From contig JACOTM010000007.1 in the NCBI GenBank assembly GCA_016178305.1, forward strand, positions 34,273 to 98,272: 64,000 nucleotides of DNA, given 5' to 3'. Source of the stretch: Flavobacteriia bacterium (GTDB lineage: Bacteria > Bacteroidota > Bacteroidia > Flavobacteriales_D > Crocinitomicaceae). Of the stretch, positions 1-10,087 are shown one piece after another. The first letter of the stretch is position 1, and each line of letters begins with the position of its first letter. Both the position numbers and the translations under genes were made by a program. The notes beneath the pieces were generated by a model. That model made no database searches. It saw nothing but the letters and a program-made list of their open reading frames with translations, and was not told where the DNA came from.

Positions 1-513
1 ATGGTAAGATCTCGATAAATAGGCAGCCATAACACGCATTGTATCAAAAGCTTCTTCTGTTTCTGCACTAATTTCTTGTTTTTTTAATTTTAACAACAAT
101 TTCATATACAAAGCATGGAAGATAATCTCTACATGATTTTTATCTTTTAGATTGGATTTGTTTTTAAACTCTTCAATATAAGGTACAGCCCTTTCATAAA
201 CGGCTTTATACTTCTCCTCATTAACAACATTTAATATTGAATTATGCAAGTAGGATATTTCAACCATAATATCTTTCAAATCAAACAGATGACCAGTCTT
301 TTCAATTTTTTGTGACTTCATTTGTGAAATAATATCAGCATACCATTTTCTATAACTCGAAAGAAAAGAATCATCCGGTAATTGAGGCTTCACATAGTGC
401 TCTATGATTTCTTCCAGATCAAAATTATACGCCCGTACAATGTCTTCAATTTGATACATGTACAAGATGTATTCTGCAATATTTTCTTTTAACTTTTGTT
501 GAGCTACTAACAT
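1..513 (-). CDS. DUF4924-like conserved Bacteroidetes protein (C-terminus runs off the window)
   Basis: Open minus-strand frame from ATG at 513..511: MLVAQQKLKENIAEYILYMYQIEDIVRAYNFDLEEIIEHYV...; the opening resembles DUF4924 proteins; not in the supplied ORF list because it is truncated at the window edge. Confidence 0.7.
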   Translation of the reverse strand, partial: MLVAQQKLKENIAEYILYMYQIEDIVRAYNFDLEEIIEHYVKPQLPDDSFLSSYRKWYADIISQMKSQKIEKTGHLFDLKDIMVEISYLHNSILNVVNEEKYKAVYERAVPYIEEFKNKSNLKDKNHVEIIFHALYMKLLLKLKKQEISAETEEAFDTMRVMAAYLSRSYH

Positions 514-519
514 TTCAAC

Positions 520-1128
520 TTATTTTTTACCCATTTCTTTTTCAATCTCCTCTTGATTTTGATTCAAGAAAGCAGTAAATTCTTTTGTCACATTCATTTT
601 AGGATTAATATAATTAAATTGTCCTCCTTTTGCATGAATCATTAAAATATCGATATGGTGTAATTTACAATATTTTTCGCTGAATTTATCAATTTTATTA
701 CTAATTGTTTCTAATTTTTGAATTGTTTCTTTTTCAATTTTAGCACCTTGTTCTTGCGAATATTTTTCTAATTCAAATTGACGTTGCTTAATATTTGCAT
801 CAATTCCCTCTGCTTCAACTTGTGATAATTCTTGATTTTGAAATCGCTGCATAAACGAATTATAATCTGCTTGAATTTTCGCTCCACGCGTTTCTAATTC
901 TTTTTGAAAAGCCAATTGTTTTTTAGTAACAATTGCATCTTGCTGTTTATAATATTTAAAATCCATTTTCATGGTATCTTGATTATAATAAGCAATTTTT
1001 AACTCTCCAATCTTAGTTGGTTGTACAGAAGGAACGGTATTAACTTCTTCTTTTTTTACTTCTTTTGCCCCACAAGAAGCAATCAATGTTCCAACTAATA
1101 CGATACTTGCGATAGATAATTTTGTCAT
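520..1128 (-). CDS. OmpH/Skp-like periplasmic chaperone, predicted lipoprotein
   Basis: Signal peptide with lipobox (VGTLIASCG), then a long charged coiled-coil region typical of the OmpH/Skp family. Confidence 0.65.
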   Translation of the reverse strand: MTKLSIASIVLVGTLIASCGAKEVKKEEVNTVPSVQPTKIGELKIAYYNQDTMKMDFKYYKQQDAIVTKKQLAFQKELETRGAKIQADYNSFMQRFQNQELSQVEAEGIDANIKQRQFELEKYSQEQGAKIEKETIQKLETISNKIDKFSEKYCKLHHIDILMIHAKGGQFNYINPKMNVTKEFTAFLNQNQEEIEKEMGKK

Positions 1129-1131
1129 TTT

Positions 1132-1377
1132 TTATACATTAATATTTTTATATGCTTCACTCCAATCTGTTCTCATTGTAATGAATCGATCCAAACTATT
1201 TTTTAAGATCTGATCCGTAATCATTTTTTTTACATCTTCCAAACCATTCACATCCATTTCAGAAATTTTAAATATCTGTTCGAATTGCGCCAGCTCTATT
1301 TTCACTATGTATTTTGCATTGTAATTAAAAATTTGAATTTTATATCTTTCATGCGGTACATCTGCTACTAATCTCAT
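1132..1377 (-). CDS. conserved hypothetical protein (81 aa)
   Basis: Intact ORF immediately upstream of the OmpH-like gene with a 3-nt gap, same strand. Confidence 0.5.
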   Translation of the reverse strand: MRLVADVPHERYKIQIFNYNAKYIVKIELAQFEQIFKISEMDVNGLEDVKKMITDQILKNSLDRFITMRTDWSEAYKNINV

Positions 1378-1456
1378 CTATAAATTTTACACAAAAATAA
1401 TAGAAATTGTTTACTAACATGAAAAATAAAGACAAAAACAAATGTCGTAAAATAAA

Positions 1457-1482
1457 AAATGCGCTTCAAACAAAGCGCATTT
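1457..1482 (-). terminator. intrinsic terminator downstream of the SiaC-like gene
   Basis: Perfect 10-bp stem AAATGCGCTT/AAGCGCATTT with 6-nt loop; followed on the minus strand by a T-rich tract (TTTTTTATTTTAC). Confidence 0.75.
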
Positions 1483-1613
1483 CAAATCTTTTAATATTTC
1501 TTAGAAACTATCTAAAATTATTTAATGATCCGATTTTATTGAATTTTTCGTTCAGAAAAGATCCGTTTTTCAGTCATAATAGACATTTATTTAACTTCGT
1601 TGAACTTCGTATT

Positions 1614-2015
1614 TTAAATAGCCAAAACTAAATCAGACTCTTCATATTCTTTAAATTCAAAAGGAACTTTAACCATGTAAGCATAATCTTGACCTACTTC
1701 ATACATATCCTCATCTGATTCTCTGTAATGCCATTCTACTTTTACTTTATAACCGTTTTCAGATAACTCGTTAAGTTTATAAAGTAAAAATAAAATTCGT
1801 TTAGAAGATGAAATGTTAAAATATTCTAAATCAATTTTTACAATTGTCTTTGCATTTGGATTCAATAAATAAGAATCAAACCAAGACAATATTGGTCCCC
1901 AAAATTCATCTGGGTTATTTGGAATAGATCTACCAGAAATTTCCATCAATCCATTTTGGCTGTCAAAATGAATAAATGGTGTTTGAGTAGAAGATTCAAT
2001 AATCAATTTTTCCAT
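1614..2015 (-). CDS. SiaC family regulatory phosphoprotein (DUF1987)
   Basis: Sequence pattern ...TPFIHFDSQNGLMEISGRSIPNNPDEFWGPILSWFDSYLLNPNAKTIVKIDLEYFNISSSK... is typical of DUF1987/SiaC. Confidence 0.8.
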   Translation of the reverse strand: MEKLIIESSTQTPFIHFDSQNGLMEISGRSIPNNPDEFWGPILSWFDSYLLNPNAKTIVKIDLEYFNISSSKRILFLLYKLNELSENGYKVKVEWHYRESDEDMYEVGQDYAYMVKVPFEFKEYEESDLVLAI

Positions 2016-2155
2016 TCTTTATAATTTGATAATGCAATTTCTATAATATTTTTTGAATACAATTTTTTTTTCTACGAATCCGTCAATATTTTAGACAAAA
2101 GTACATTTTAAGTAAACTAAATTAAATCTATATACTGAAAAGTAGTATTTATTGA

Positions 2156-2992
2156 TTAAACGGTATTAGATAAAACGTGATTTACAACGAATAATATAGG
2201 TTTATCAATGTACATTTTAACTTTCCATCCTTTTTTATGAATAATATTATCAATTATTTTTTGTTGGTAAAAACCATATCTTCCAATAATATATAATTCT
2301 TTTTGAATTGGATTTAGCGGAAAAATATACTTCTCAAAAAACGTGTTTAAATTTTCGAAATGAACATCCTTTAACTCTTTTACATCTATTAATTTAGACG
2401 AAAGCTTACCTATAAACTGTTTACCTTCATGACCATAAACATTTAACAAAATAGCTTTCCTTCCACCTATCAAACACTCAATTTCCTCGGTCACAGAACT
2501 CGAAAATTCATTATTTAAAAATTTATTTAAAACTGTTTTACCAAAATGATACCCGCTGCCTTCGTCTCCAATTAAGTAGCCAAATCCACCATAAAGATGC
2601 TCAATTTCATTTCCATTGTATTTGCAAACCACTGAACCAGTTCCTAATATAGCTACTATTCCCTCCTCAGAACCTAATGATGCATGACAAGCTGCTTCTA
2701 CGTCCGAAAAAACCTGAATGCATTCAAATCCCCAAATGCGAAATATATCTTTAATTCGGTCTTTATTTTCTTCATTCAAACAACCTGCACCATAAAAAAT
2801 CACTTTTGCTTCTTTATAAATAGAAAAGTTACTCCAATAATTTTTATATTCCTCGATAAATAACTCATCCCATTGACTTGGATGAAATGATCCTGTAGTA
2901 AAATAACGTCGGTCGCCAAGTTCATTAACAAAACACCAATCCGTTTGAGTTCCACCACTATCAGCTATTAAGTATGTATTTATTTCTTTCAA
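2156..2992 (-). CDS. BadF/BadG-type N-acetylglucosamine kinase-like ATPase
   Basis: IADSGGTQTDW phosphate-binding loop, AILGTGSVV and GGFGYLIGDEGSGYHFGK motifs of the ASKHA kinase fold. Confidence 0.75.
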   Translation of the reverse strand: MKEINTYLIADSGGTQTDWCFVNELGDRRYFTTGSFHPSQWDELFIEEYKNYWSNFSIYKEAKVIFYGAGCLNEENKDRIKDIFRIWGFECIQVFSDVEAACHASLGSEEGIVAILGTGSVVCKYNGNEIEHLYGGFGYLIGDEGSGYHFGKTVLNKFLNNEFSSSVTEEIECLIGGRKAILLNVYGHEGKQFIGKLSSKLIDVKELKDVHFENLNTFFEKYIFPLNPIQKELYIIGRYGFYQQKIIDNIIHKKGWKVKMYIDKPILFVVNHVLSNTV

Positions 2993-3514
2993 ATGTTGTA
3001 ATGAATTTCCGCAGCAGTAGCACCTTTTCCATAATCCCGAAAATCAGCATCAAAATATTCTACGCCTTCTTGTTTTGATAAATAGATTCTAATCTCTTCT
3101 TTCAAGACGCCTTCTCCTACTCCATGTATGACTACAATTTTTCGAATTCGTTTGGATTTGGCACGGTTAAAAAAGTTTTTAAATTCTTTCAACTGTTTAT
3201 TTAAGATCTCAAAATTTGAAAGTCCTGCATGTGAATCCGTAATTTCTTCAATATGTAAATCAATCTCCCACACATCAATCGGCTTTCGGTATCCTGTTTT
3301 TTGCTCTTTTTTAACCGTATGTTTATTCGCTCCCAATGAATCATCGTCATTTAAGTAAACATCTTGATCATCAGGTAAATGATAATCGTTTGAAATTTCG
3401 ATCAAAACCTGACTCATCCTCAACAAGAACATTCTTTGAATCTAAAAACCGTTTGATTTTACCTGTTCCTGTTTCATATAGAAAACAGACCGATTCTCCA
3501 ATTTTAAAGTCCAT
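2989..3514 (-). pseudogene. Smr-domain (MutS2 C-terminal-like) protein gene, apparently frameshifted
   Basis: N-terminal ORF 3371..3514 (MDFKIGESVCFLYETGTGKIKRFLDSKNVLVEDESGFDRNFKRLSFT*) and C-terminal Smr ORF 2989..3432 (VWEIDLHIEEITDSHAGLSNFEIL...KIVVIHGVGEGVLK) are in different frames. The N-terminal ATG overlaps the stop of the upstream gene by 11 nt, which suggests it is the true start. Confidence 0.6.
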
Positions 3515-4445
3515 TTAAATATGCTTTTAAATCTAAATTTGCAATTACAATAATTGGCACAATGAACGCCGCTAACCAAAGAATAATAGCAACTATTTTA
3601 AAGAATAATGAAGCATCTCTATCAATAGGAGTTACTAATACATTATTCACTTGTCCAGCTATAATTGGATCTGTTTCTTCTGAAGACAATTGATCTACAT
3701 ACATTCTTAACGATGGAGAATAACTTAAAATAACTTGTTTTATTTTTGAAAAATCTTTATTGGATAATAACTTGTAAGATGTAGTAAAATTAATATTCTC
3801 TTCTTTTAATTCTTTATGTATTTGATAGTTTTTCTGAATCGTTCGAACGCGAATTCCCATTAAAAAACCAAATATGATGATAATCCAATTATTTATTAAA
3901 ATTCCTATTCCTATTAATACAAGCGACGAAATGAAAGAGAAAATTAATTGAAATAATTCTTGATTTTTATTGATAAATATTTTTAAAATATGCCCTCCAT
4001 CCAAAGGGTCAATTGGCAATAAATTTATCATGTTTAAAAACAGAAACAGTCCTCCTATTTCTATCAAAACATTTTGATGCAAGTCAACTCCAAAATAAAG
4101 TAACAAAGTGCCAATCAATACTCCTGGTATAGGTCCTGCAAGAATCACTAAAATACTTTCACTTTGCTTGTACAAATCTTTTTTACCTTGAACAAATGCC
4201 CCCATTAAAGGAACAAATAGTAAACGAACATTTTCATATTTGAATAATTTCATCATTGAAAAATGTCCTAATTCATGAATTAACAAGACAATAACTAAAA
4301 AAAATATAAAACTAAATTCATCTGAAAAGACTAGTAGCATTGACAAAACAAATAAGACAATAGAAAAAATAGTTCTTCCTCCATTTTTCTGAGGTTTTGG
4401 TTCTGCTAATTCAGGTTTATTGGGATAAAAGTCAAATTCTTCCAT
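3504..4445 (-). CDS. site-2 protease family (M50) membrane metallopeptidase
   Basis: Multiple TM segments with HELGH zinc motif and NLLPIDPLDGGHIL second motif. Confidence 0.85.
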   Translation of the reverse strand: MEEFDFYPNKPELAEPKPQKNGGRTIFSIVLFVLSMLLVFSDEFSFIFFLVIVLLIHELGHFSMMKLFKYENVRLLFVPLMGAFVQGKKDLYKQSESILVILAGPIPGVLIGTLLLYFGVDLHQNVLIEIGGLFLFLNMINLLPIDPLDGGHILKIFINKNQELFQLIFSFISSLVLIGIGILINNWIIIIFGFLMGIRVRTIQKNYQIHKELKEENINFTTSYKLLSNKDFSKIKQVILSYSPSLRMYVDQLSSEETDPIIAGQVNNVLVTPIDRDASLFFKIVAIILWLAAFIVPIIVIANLDLKAYLNGL

Positions 4446-4496
4446 AATATTTAAAGTCTGTTTTACGAATGTAAGTATTTATACAACTCAAATCCA

Positions 4497-5468
4497 TTAT
4501 TGTTTCACAAAAGCTGCGAAATCTTTTGCGAAATAAGTTAAGATACCGTCTGCTCCAGCTCTTTTGATGCTTAAAAGCATTTCAGACATCGTAGCTTCAT
4601 AATTTAACCATCCATTTTTTGATGCGGCATAAACCATTGCACATTCTCCACTCACATTGTATGCTGTAATCGGCGTATTAAAATTTTCCTTCAATAAATG
4701 AATAATATCTAAATAACAAAGTGCCGGTTTAACCATAATAAAATCAGCTCCTTCCGATACATCTAACGTTGCTTCAATTAAAGCTTCCCTCTTATTTGCA
4801 GGATTCATTTGATAAGTTTTTTTATCTCCAGATTTAGGTGCCGAATTTAAAGCATCTCGAAAAGGACCATAAAATGCACTGGCATATTTAGCGGTATAAG
4901 ACATAATACTAACATCTGTAAAACCATTAATATCTAATTCATTCCTTAAATATCCTACCCTACCATCCATCATATCTGAAGGACCAAGAATATCAACTCC
5001 AGCTTGTGCTTGTGCAATAGCCATTTTTCCTAAAATCGGTAATGTCTTGTCATTGATGATGCGTCCATTTTCAACCAACCCATCGTGACCATCAGAAGAA
5101 TATGGATCCATTGCAACATCGCTCATCACAACAATTTCAGGAAACGTTTCTTTCAACGTTCGAATAGCATGCAAATAAAAATTTTCTTCTGCATAACTGT
5201 AAGAAGCAATTTGATCTTTTAAATGTTCCGAAACAGCTGGAAAAATATCAAATGTTTTAACACCTAACTTCAAGCATTCCTCTACCTCAGGCAACAGTAA
5301 ATCCAAAGACCAACGAAAATTATTTGGCAAAGATTTAATTTCTGTTTTTATCCCTTTTCCATCTTCAATAAAGATAGGGTAAATCAAATTTTCAACTCCT
5401 AATTTAGTTTCTTCTACCATCGCTCGAATTGCAATGTTTTTCCTATTTCTTCTTGGTCGAATTTGCAT
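4497..5468 (-). CDS. hemB: porphobilinogen synthase (delta-aminolevulinic acid dehydratase)
   Basis: Full-length HemB-like sequence: RPRRNRKN start, MSDVAMDPYSSDGHDG, ADFIMVKPALCYLDII. Confidence 0.95.
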   Translation of the reverse strand: MQIRPRRNRKNIAIRAMVEETKLGVENLIYPIFIEDGKGIKTEIKSLPNNFRWSLDLLLPEVEECLKLGVKTFDIFPAVSEHLKDQIASYSYAEENFYLHAIRTLKETFPEIVVMSDVAMDPYSSDGHDGLVENGRIINDKTLPILGKMAIAQAQAGVDILGPSDMMDGRVGYLRNELDINGFTDVSIMSYTAKYASAFYGPFRDALNSAPKSGDKKTYQMNPANKREALIEATLDVSEGADFIMVKPALCYLDIIHLLKENFNTPITAYNVSGECAMVYAASKNGWLNYEATMSEMLLSIKRAGADGILTYFAKDFAAFVKQ

Positions 5469-5607
5469 TTTATATCCGTTTTTGCCAAAAGTAGAAATTG
5501 TGAATTAATTTTCCTAGAAATCATTTTTCAGTTTTTTTTTTAGAAATAATTAATTAACAAGATTATTTATTATTTTTAGCCTAACTTAAATACAAATTCA
5601 CAGACTT

Positions 5608-6489
5608 ATGAAATTGATTTTTTTAAAATTTGTACCTATAATAACTTGTGTTTTACTAACTTCATGTACTGACAATTCAGACATTGAGAGTCAAGCAAAA
5701 GATAGTTTAGATCCAAATAGTTCTTTAAATACTAATTTTGACGGAAAAATATTTAGTATCCCATCTCCAATTCAAATGGCTATTTTATTAAAAGAAACAA
5801 AACTTCCGTTTAATGAATCTTTATTAAATAAAATTGAAAATCGCAAAAAATACATAACAGAACATCAACAAGCCTTAAATTTAGGTGTTTATGGTACCGA
5901 TTTAGGATACGCTTCTTTAAATGAACAAAATGGAATTTCTTTAAAATATTTAAGTATTGTAGAAGGAATAACATCTAATTTAGGTTTGGAAAGTGCTTTT
6001 GATAAAAACTTCATCTCACGATTCGAGAAATATCATACAAATAATGATTCTGTGATGCACATTATTGCTGATGCATTTAGAAAAGGGGACAACTTTTTAA
6101 AAAACTCACAAAGAAAATCGACTTCTGCATTAATTTTGACTGGTGGATGGGTTGAATCTATGCACTATGCGTGTCAATTAAATGCATTGAAAGCAAACGA
6201 AAAAATAATTACACGTATCGGGGAACAAAAACAAACATTGTCAACCATAATTGAAATACTTTCAGAATATAATAAAACCAAAGAAAATGATAAATTAATT
6301 GAAAGCTTATCCTTATTAGATAAAATGTACGAAAAAGTAATTATTGATTATCAGTATGTTAAACCAAAAACTGATTCTAAAAATAAAATTACAACTCTTC
6401 AACATATATCTTCGGTTAAAATTGAAAAAGCACTTTTAATTGAAATAACGACTCAAATTCAAGCAATAAGAGATCTTATTACTAATTAA
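5608..6489 (+). CDS. hypothetical lipoprotein
   Basis: Signal peptide with lipobox (VLLTSCTDN); first gene of an apparent 3-gene operon. Confidence 0.6.
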   Translation: MKLIFLKFVPIITCVLLTSCTDNSDIESQAKDSLDPNSSLNTNFDGKIFSIPSPIQMAILLKETKLPFNESLLNKIENRKKYITEHQQALNLGVYGTDLGYASLNEQNGISLKYLSIVEGITSNLGLESAFDKNFISRFEKYHTNNDSVMHIIADAFRKGDNFLKNSQRKSTSALILTGGWVESMHYACQLNALKANEKIITRIGEQKQTLSTIIEILSEYNKTKENDKLIESLSLLDKMYEKVIIDYQYVKPKTDSKNKITTLQHISSVKIEKALLIEITTQIQAIRDLITN

Positions 6490-6503
6490 TAAACCTATTA
6501 AAC

Positions 6504-6932
6504 ATGAAAAAAATATTTAACTCATTATTATTTATTATTATTTTATCAAGCAGTGCTATTGGTCAAGATTGCAATGAAATCGTTAAAGTATGTGAAAGCT
6601 ATTTAAATGGTAAAGAAGGAAGTTCAAGATTCATTTCTGACGGCCAAGTTTATACTGCATTTTTAGATCGTGAGAAAGCTGAATTTAGAACAACATTTTA
6701 TGGAGGTTCTACCTATAGAGTTGTAGCAAGCGCAGGAAATGATGATGACTTTGTAATTTTTACAATAAAAGATTTAAAAGGTAATATTATTTTTACAAAC
6801 AAAAATCATAAAAATTCGCCTTATTGGGATTTCGTAATACCTAGTACAATTCCTGTTATAATCGTAACTGAATTAGATTTAGACAAAAAAGTTACGGGAT
6901 GTGCTGTAATGTTAATTGGCTTCAAACAATAA
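6504..6932 (+). CDS. hypothetical secreted protein (142 aa)
   Basis: N-terminal signal peptide; short gaps to its neighbours. Confidence 0.55.
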   Translation: MKKIFNSLLFIIILSSSAIGQDCNEIVKVCESYLNGKEGSSRFISDGQVYTAFLDREKAEFRTTFYGGSTYRVVASAGNDDDFVIFTIKDLKGNIIFTNKNHKNSPYWDFVIPSTIPVIIVTELDLDKKVTGCAVMLIGFKQ

Positions 6933-6950
6933 TCTTAAAAATATTTTGAA

Positions 6951-9900
6951 ATGAGTGAGCGGATTCTTCGAGCTTTAATGCAACTTTTTGCAATTATTGC
7001 GAAAGTTGATGAAGAAGATGAAAATAATCCAGGCACTATTTCCAAGATAAATAATTCAAGAAAAATAGTTGAGTCTTTTTTAAAATCAGAATTAAACACC
7101 TCATTAGTCAAAAAATACACGAATTTATATGAAGATTACATATTAATTCATCAAGGGAAAGATAAAAACAATATCGCTTTAAAGAAAAGAACTTCTGTAA
7201 ATTCTGTTAAAGTTTTACGAATTTGTTATCAAATAAATGAAGAATTAACACAACGTCAAAAAGTAATCGTTCTTTTTCGAATTTTTGAATACATCCATTC
7301 AAACGAAGTTATTACTTCGCAAGAATTAGACTTTGTAAGTACTGTTTCTGAATCATTTAACATTTCATCAAATGAATTTAAACTTATAAAGTATATTCAA
7401 AAAAAAGATTGGAGTGAAAAAATAGATGATAAGGATATTTTATATATTTCTCCCAATAAATCTCATTTTGAATTAGCTAAAAATTTTCAATTAGAAGGTT
7501 TAGACAATGAAATTAGAATCTTAAGAATTAAAAGTATAAACACTTTGTTTTTTAGATATTTTGGGCAAGATGAATTAGTCATGAATGGTCAAATTGTTTC
7601 AAATGATCGTACATATATATTAAACAATGGCTCCTCAATCAAAACATTAAAAAGCAAAACAGTTTATTATAGCGACGTAATTACACGATTTTTAGAAGAT
7701 AACCAAACAGAAAAAATCATTTTCTCTGTTGAAAATATTGAACACCAATTTAAAAAAGGAAATACTGGCTTACATAAATTAAGTTTTACCGAAGAATCCG
7801 GAAAATTAGTCGGGATTATGGGTGGATCAGGAACGGGAAAATCAACATTACTAAATATCTTTAACGGTAATATTCATCCAACTAAAGGAAAAATAACAAT
7901 CAATGGCATTAATGTACATCACAATAAAACTGAATTAGAAGGGGTTATTGGATATGTCAGTCAAGATGATTTATTAATCGAAGAATTAACCGTATTCCAA
8001 AATTTATTTTTTAACACTAAACTTTGCTTTGAAAACTTAAGTGATTTATCAATTTCAAAAAAAGTTATTGAAGTATTAATTGCTGTTGGATTACAAGACG
8101 TTAAAGATTTAAAAGTTGGAAGTGTTTTCGAAAAAACGATTTCTGGTGGACAAAGAAAAAGATTAAATATTGCTTTAGAATTAATCCGTGAACCCTCTAT
8201 TTTATTTGTAGATGAGCCCACATCAGGTTTGTCTTCCAGGGACTCCGAAAATATTATGGATTTACTTAAAGAATTAGCTTTAAAAGGTAAATTAATTTTT
8301 GTTGTCATTCATCAACCTTCGTCAGATATTTTTAAAATGTTTGACCGTTTACTCGTTTTAGACCAAGGTGGTTACCCTATTTTTGATGGAAATCCATTAG
8401 ATTCAATCGTATATTTCAAAACACATATTCACCACGTTAATGCTGAAGACCGAGAATGTGAATTATGCGGCAATGTAAATCCAGAACAAATATTTAATAT
8501 AATTGATGCTAAAGTAGTTGATGAATATGGAAATTTCACCAATCATCGCAAAACAATTCCTAAAGAATGGAATGAATTATATACACAATATCAACACATT
8601 GTAAAAAATGAAAATACAATCAATAATAATAATAATAAAGAAAAATTACAACCACTAAATCCAACTAAACATGCGAATAAATTAATTCAATTTATTGTTT
8701 TTTTTCAACGTGATTTTCTAAGTAAAATAGGAAATAAACAATACCTTCTAATCAACACATTCGTCGCTCCTATTTTAGCAATTATTCTATCTCTATTTGT
8801 TCGTTATTATAAAAAAACAGACTCCAATTCTTATTATTCCTTTTATCAAAATGAAAATATTCCACAATTTATATTTATAGGTGTTATTGTTGCATTATTT
8901 TTAGGGCTAACTGTTGCTGCAGAAGAGATTAATAAAGATAAAAAAATATTAAAAAGAGAAGGTTTTTTAAACTTATCAAGAAGTAGTTACCTCGCGTCCA
9001 AAATTTCAATTTTATTTATCATTTCGGCTATTCAAAGTTTATTTTTTGTAATCATTGGTAATCTTGTTTTAGAAATAAAAGATATTTGGATTTCTGAATG
9101 GTTAATTTTATTTTCTATTTCATGTCTTGCAAATGTAATGGGATTAAACATTTCAAGCGCCTTCAATTCTGCAAAAGTAATTTATATCACGATACCATTA
9201 TTAATAATACCTCAATTATTATTAAGTGGAGTGATTGTAAAATTCGATAAATTAAACCCTTCGTTATCAAAAAGTACCGAAGTACCTTGGATAGGAAACT
9301 TAATGGCATCGAGATGGGGATACGAAGCATTAATTGTTGATCAATTGAAAAACAACCAATTTGATAACATTTTTTTTGAATTAAAAAAGACTAAAAGTGA
9401 AGCTGCTTGGAAAAAAAATTATTGGATTCCTGAAATGAAAAATCAATTGAATCTGTTAAAAGATAAAAATATCGATTTTTCTTCCAAGAAGAATGCATTA
9501 TTATTAATCAAAAATGAACTAAATAAAGAATCGTATAAATGGAAAAATCTAATTTCATTGATTAACCGCATTCATTTTAATTCACCTCAAATTAACGAGC
9601 AAAAAATTGATGAAATTAGAAATTTACTCGATATCTTATCAAATCAGTACACCTCTATTTTTAATAACTCCAATCGTAAAATTGATCAAATAATTCAAAA
9701 TATTGGCAACAAAAAATATCAAGACCTGCAAAATGCTCATTCCAATGAAAACATTTCAGATATAGCTACAAATAAGCATGAAAGTGATAAAATCATCATT
9801 TATAATCATGAGCTAATTCAAAAAGAAGATCCTATCTATTTAAATGCTCATAATTATACTTTTTTTAAAACTCCTTTTTATTGTCCTGAAAAATCTTTTT

Positions 9901-10043
9901 TCGGAACTATTATCTCAACTTTCTGGAGTAATTTTATTATTCTTTGGATAATGACTATTCTTTCTACAATCGTTCTTTATTATGACTTAATTAAAAAACT
10001 CATTAGTAATATTAATTTTTTAATTAAAAAACCTATCAAATAA
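6951..10043 (+). CDS. ABC transporter fusion: TerB-like N-terminus, ABC ATPase, ABC-2/ABCG-type permease
   Basis: Walker A GIMGGSGTGKST, signature SGGQRKRLNIA, Walker B ILFVDEPTSGL; C-terminal multi-TM region; ~150-aa helical N-terminal domain resembling TerB-like proteins. Confidence 0.8.
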   Translation: MSERILRALMQLFAIIAKVDEEDENNPGTISKINNSRKIVESFLKSELNTSLVKKYTNLYEDYILIHQGKDKNNIALKKRTSVNSVKVLRICYQINEELTQRQKVIVLFRIFEYIHSNEVITSQELDFVSTVSESFNISSNEFKLIKYIQKKDWSEKIDDKDILYISPNKSHFELAKNFQLEGLDNEIRILRIKSINTLFFRYFGQDELVMNGQIVSNDRTYILNNGSSIKTLKSKTVYYSDVITRFLEDNQTEKIIFSVENIEHQFKKGNTGLHKLSFTEESGKLVGIMGGSGTGKSTLLNIFNGNIHPTKGKITINGINVHHNKTELEGVIGYVSQDDLLIEELTVFQNLFFNTKLCFENLSDLSISKKVIEVLIAVGLQDVKDLKVGSVFEKTISGGQRKRLNIALELIREPSILFVDEPTSGLSSRDSENIMDLLKELALKGKLIFVVIHQPSSDIFKMFDRLLVLDQGGYPIFDGNPLDSIVYFKTHIHHVNAEDRECELCGNVNPEQIFNIIDAKVVDEYGNFTNHRKTIPKEWNELYTQYQHIVKNENTINNNNNKEKLQPLNPTKHANKLIQFIVFFQRDFLSKIGNKQYLLINTFVAPILAIILSLFVRYYKKTDSNSYYSFYQNENIPQFIFIGVIVALFLGLTVAAEEINKDKKILKREGFLNLSRSSYLASKISILFIISAIQSLFFVIIGNLVLEIKDIWISEWLILFSISCLANVMGLNISSAFNSAKVIYITIPLLIIPQLLLSGVIVKFDKLNPSLSKSTEVPWIGNLMASRWGYEALIVDQLKNNQFDNIFFELKKTKSEAAWKKNYWIPEMKNQLNLLKDKNIDFSSKKNALLLIKNELNKESYKWKNLISLINRIHFNSPQINEQKIDEIRNLLDILSNQYTSIFNNSNRKIDQIIQNIGNKKYQDLQNAHSNENISDIATNKHESDKIIIYNHELIQKEDPIYLNAHNYTFFKTPFYCPEKSFFGTIISTFWSNFIILWIMTILSTIVLYYDLIKKLISNINFLIKKPIK

Positions 10044-10044
10044 A

Positions 10045-10068
10045 AAAAGCAACCCGAAAGTTGCTTTT
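10045..10068. terminator. bidirectional intrinsic terminator between convergent genes
   Basis: 9-bp stem AAAAGCAAC/GTTGCTTTT with CCGAAA loop between the ABC fusion and fabG. Confidence 0.75.
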
Positions 10069-10087
10069 AATGTTATTTACTTCATTG

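Noticed and set aside
1407-1631. 74-aa plus-strand ORF
   Set aside because: Overlaps the SiaC terminator hairpin and low-complexity AT-rich intergenic DNA; no recognisable protein features.
7961-8308. 115-aa minus-strand ORF inside the ABC fusion
   Set aside because: Antisense shadow of the ABC ATPase coding sequence; the plus-strand frame has clear Walker and signature motifs.
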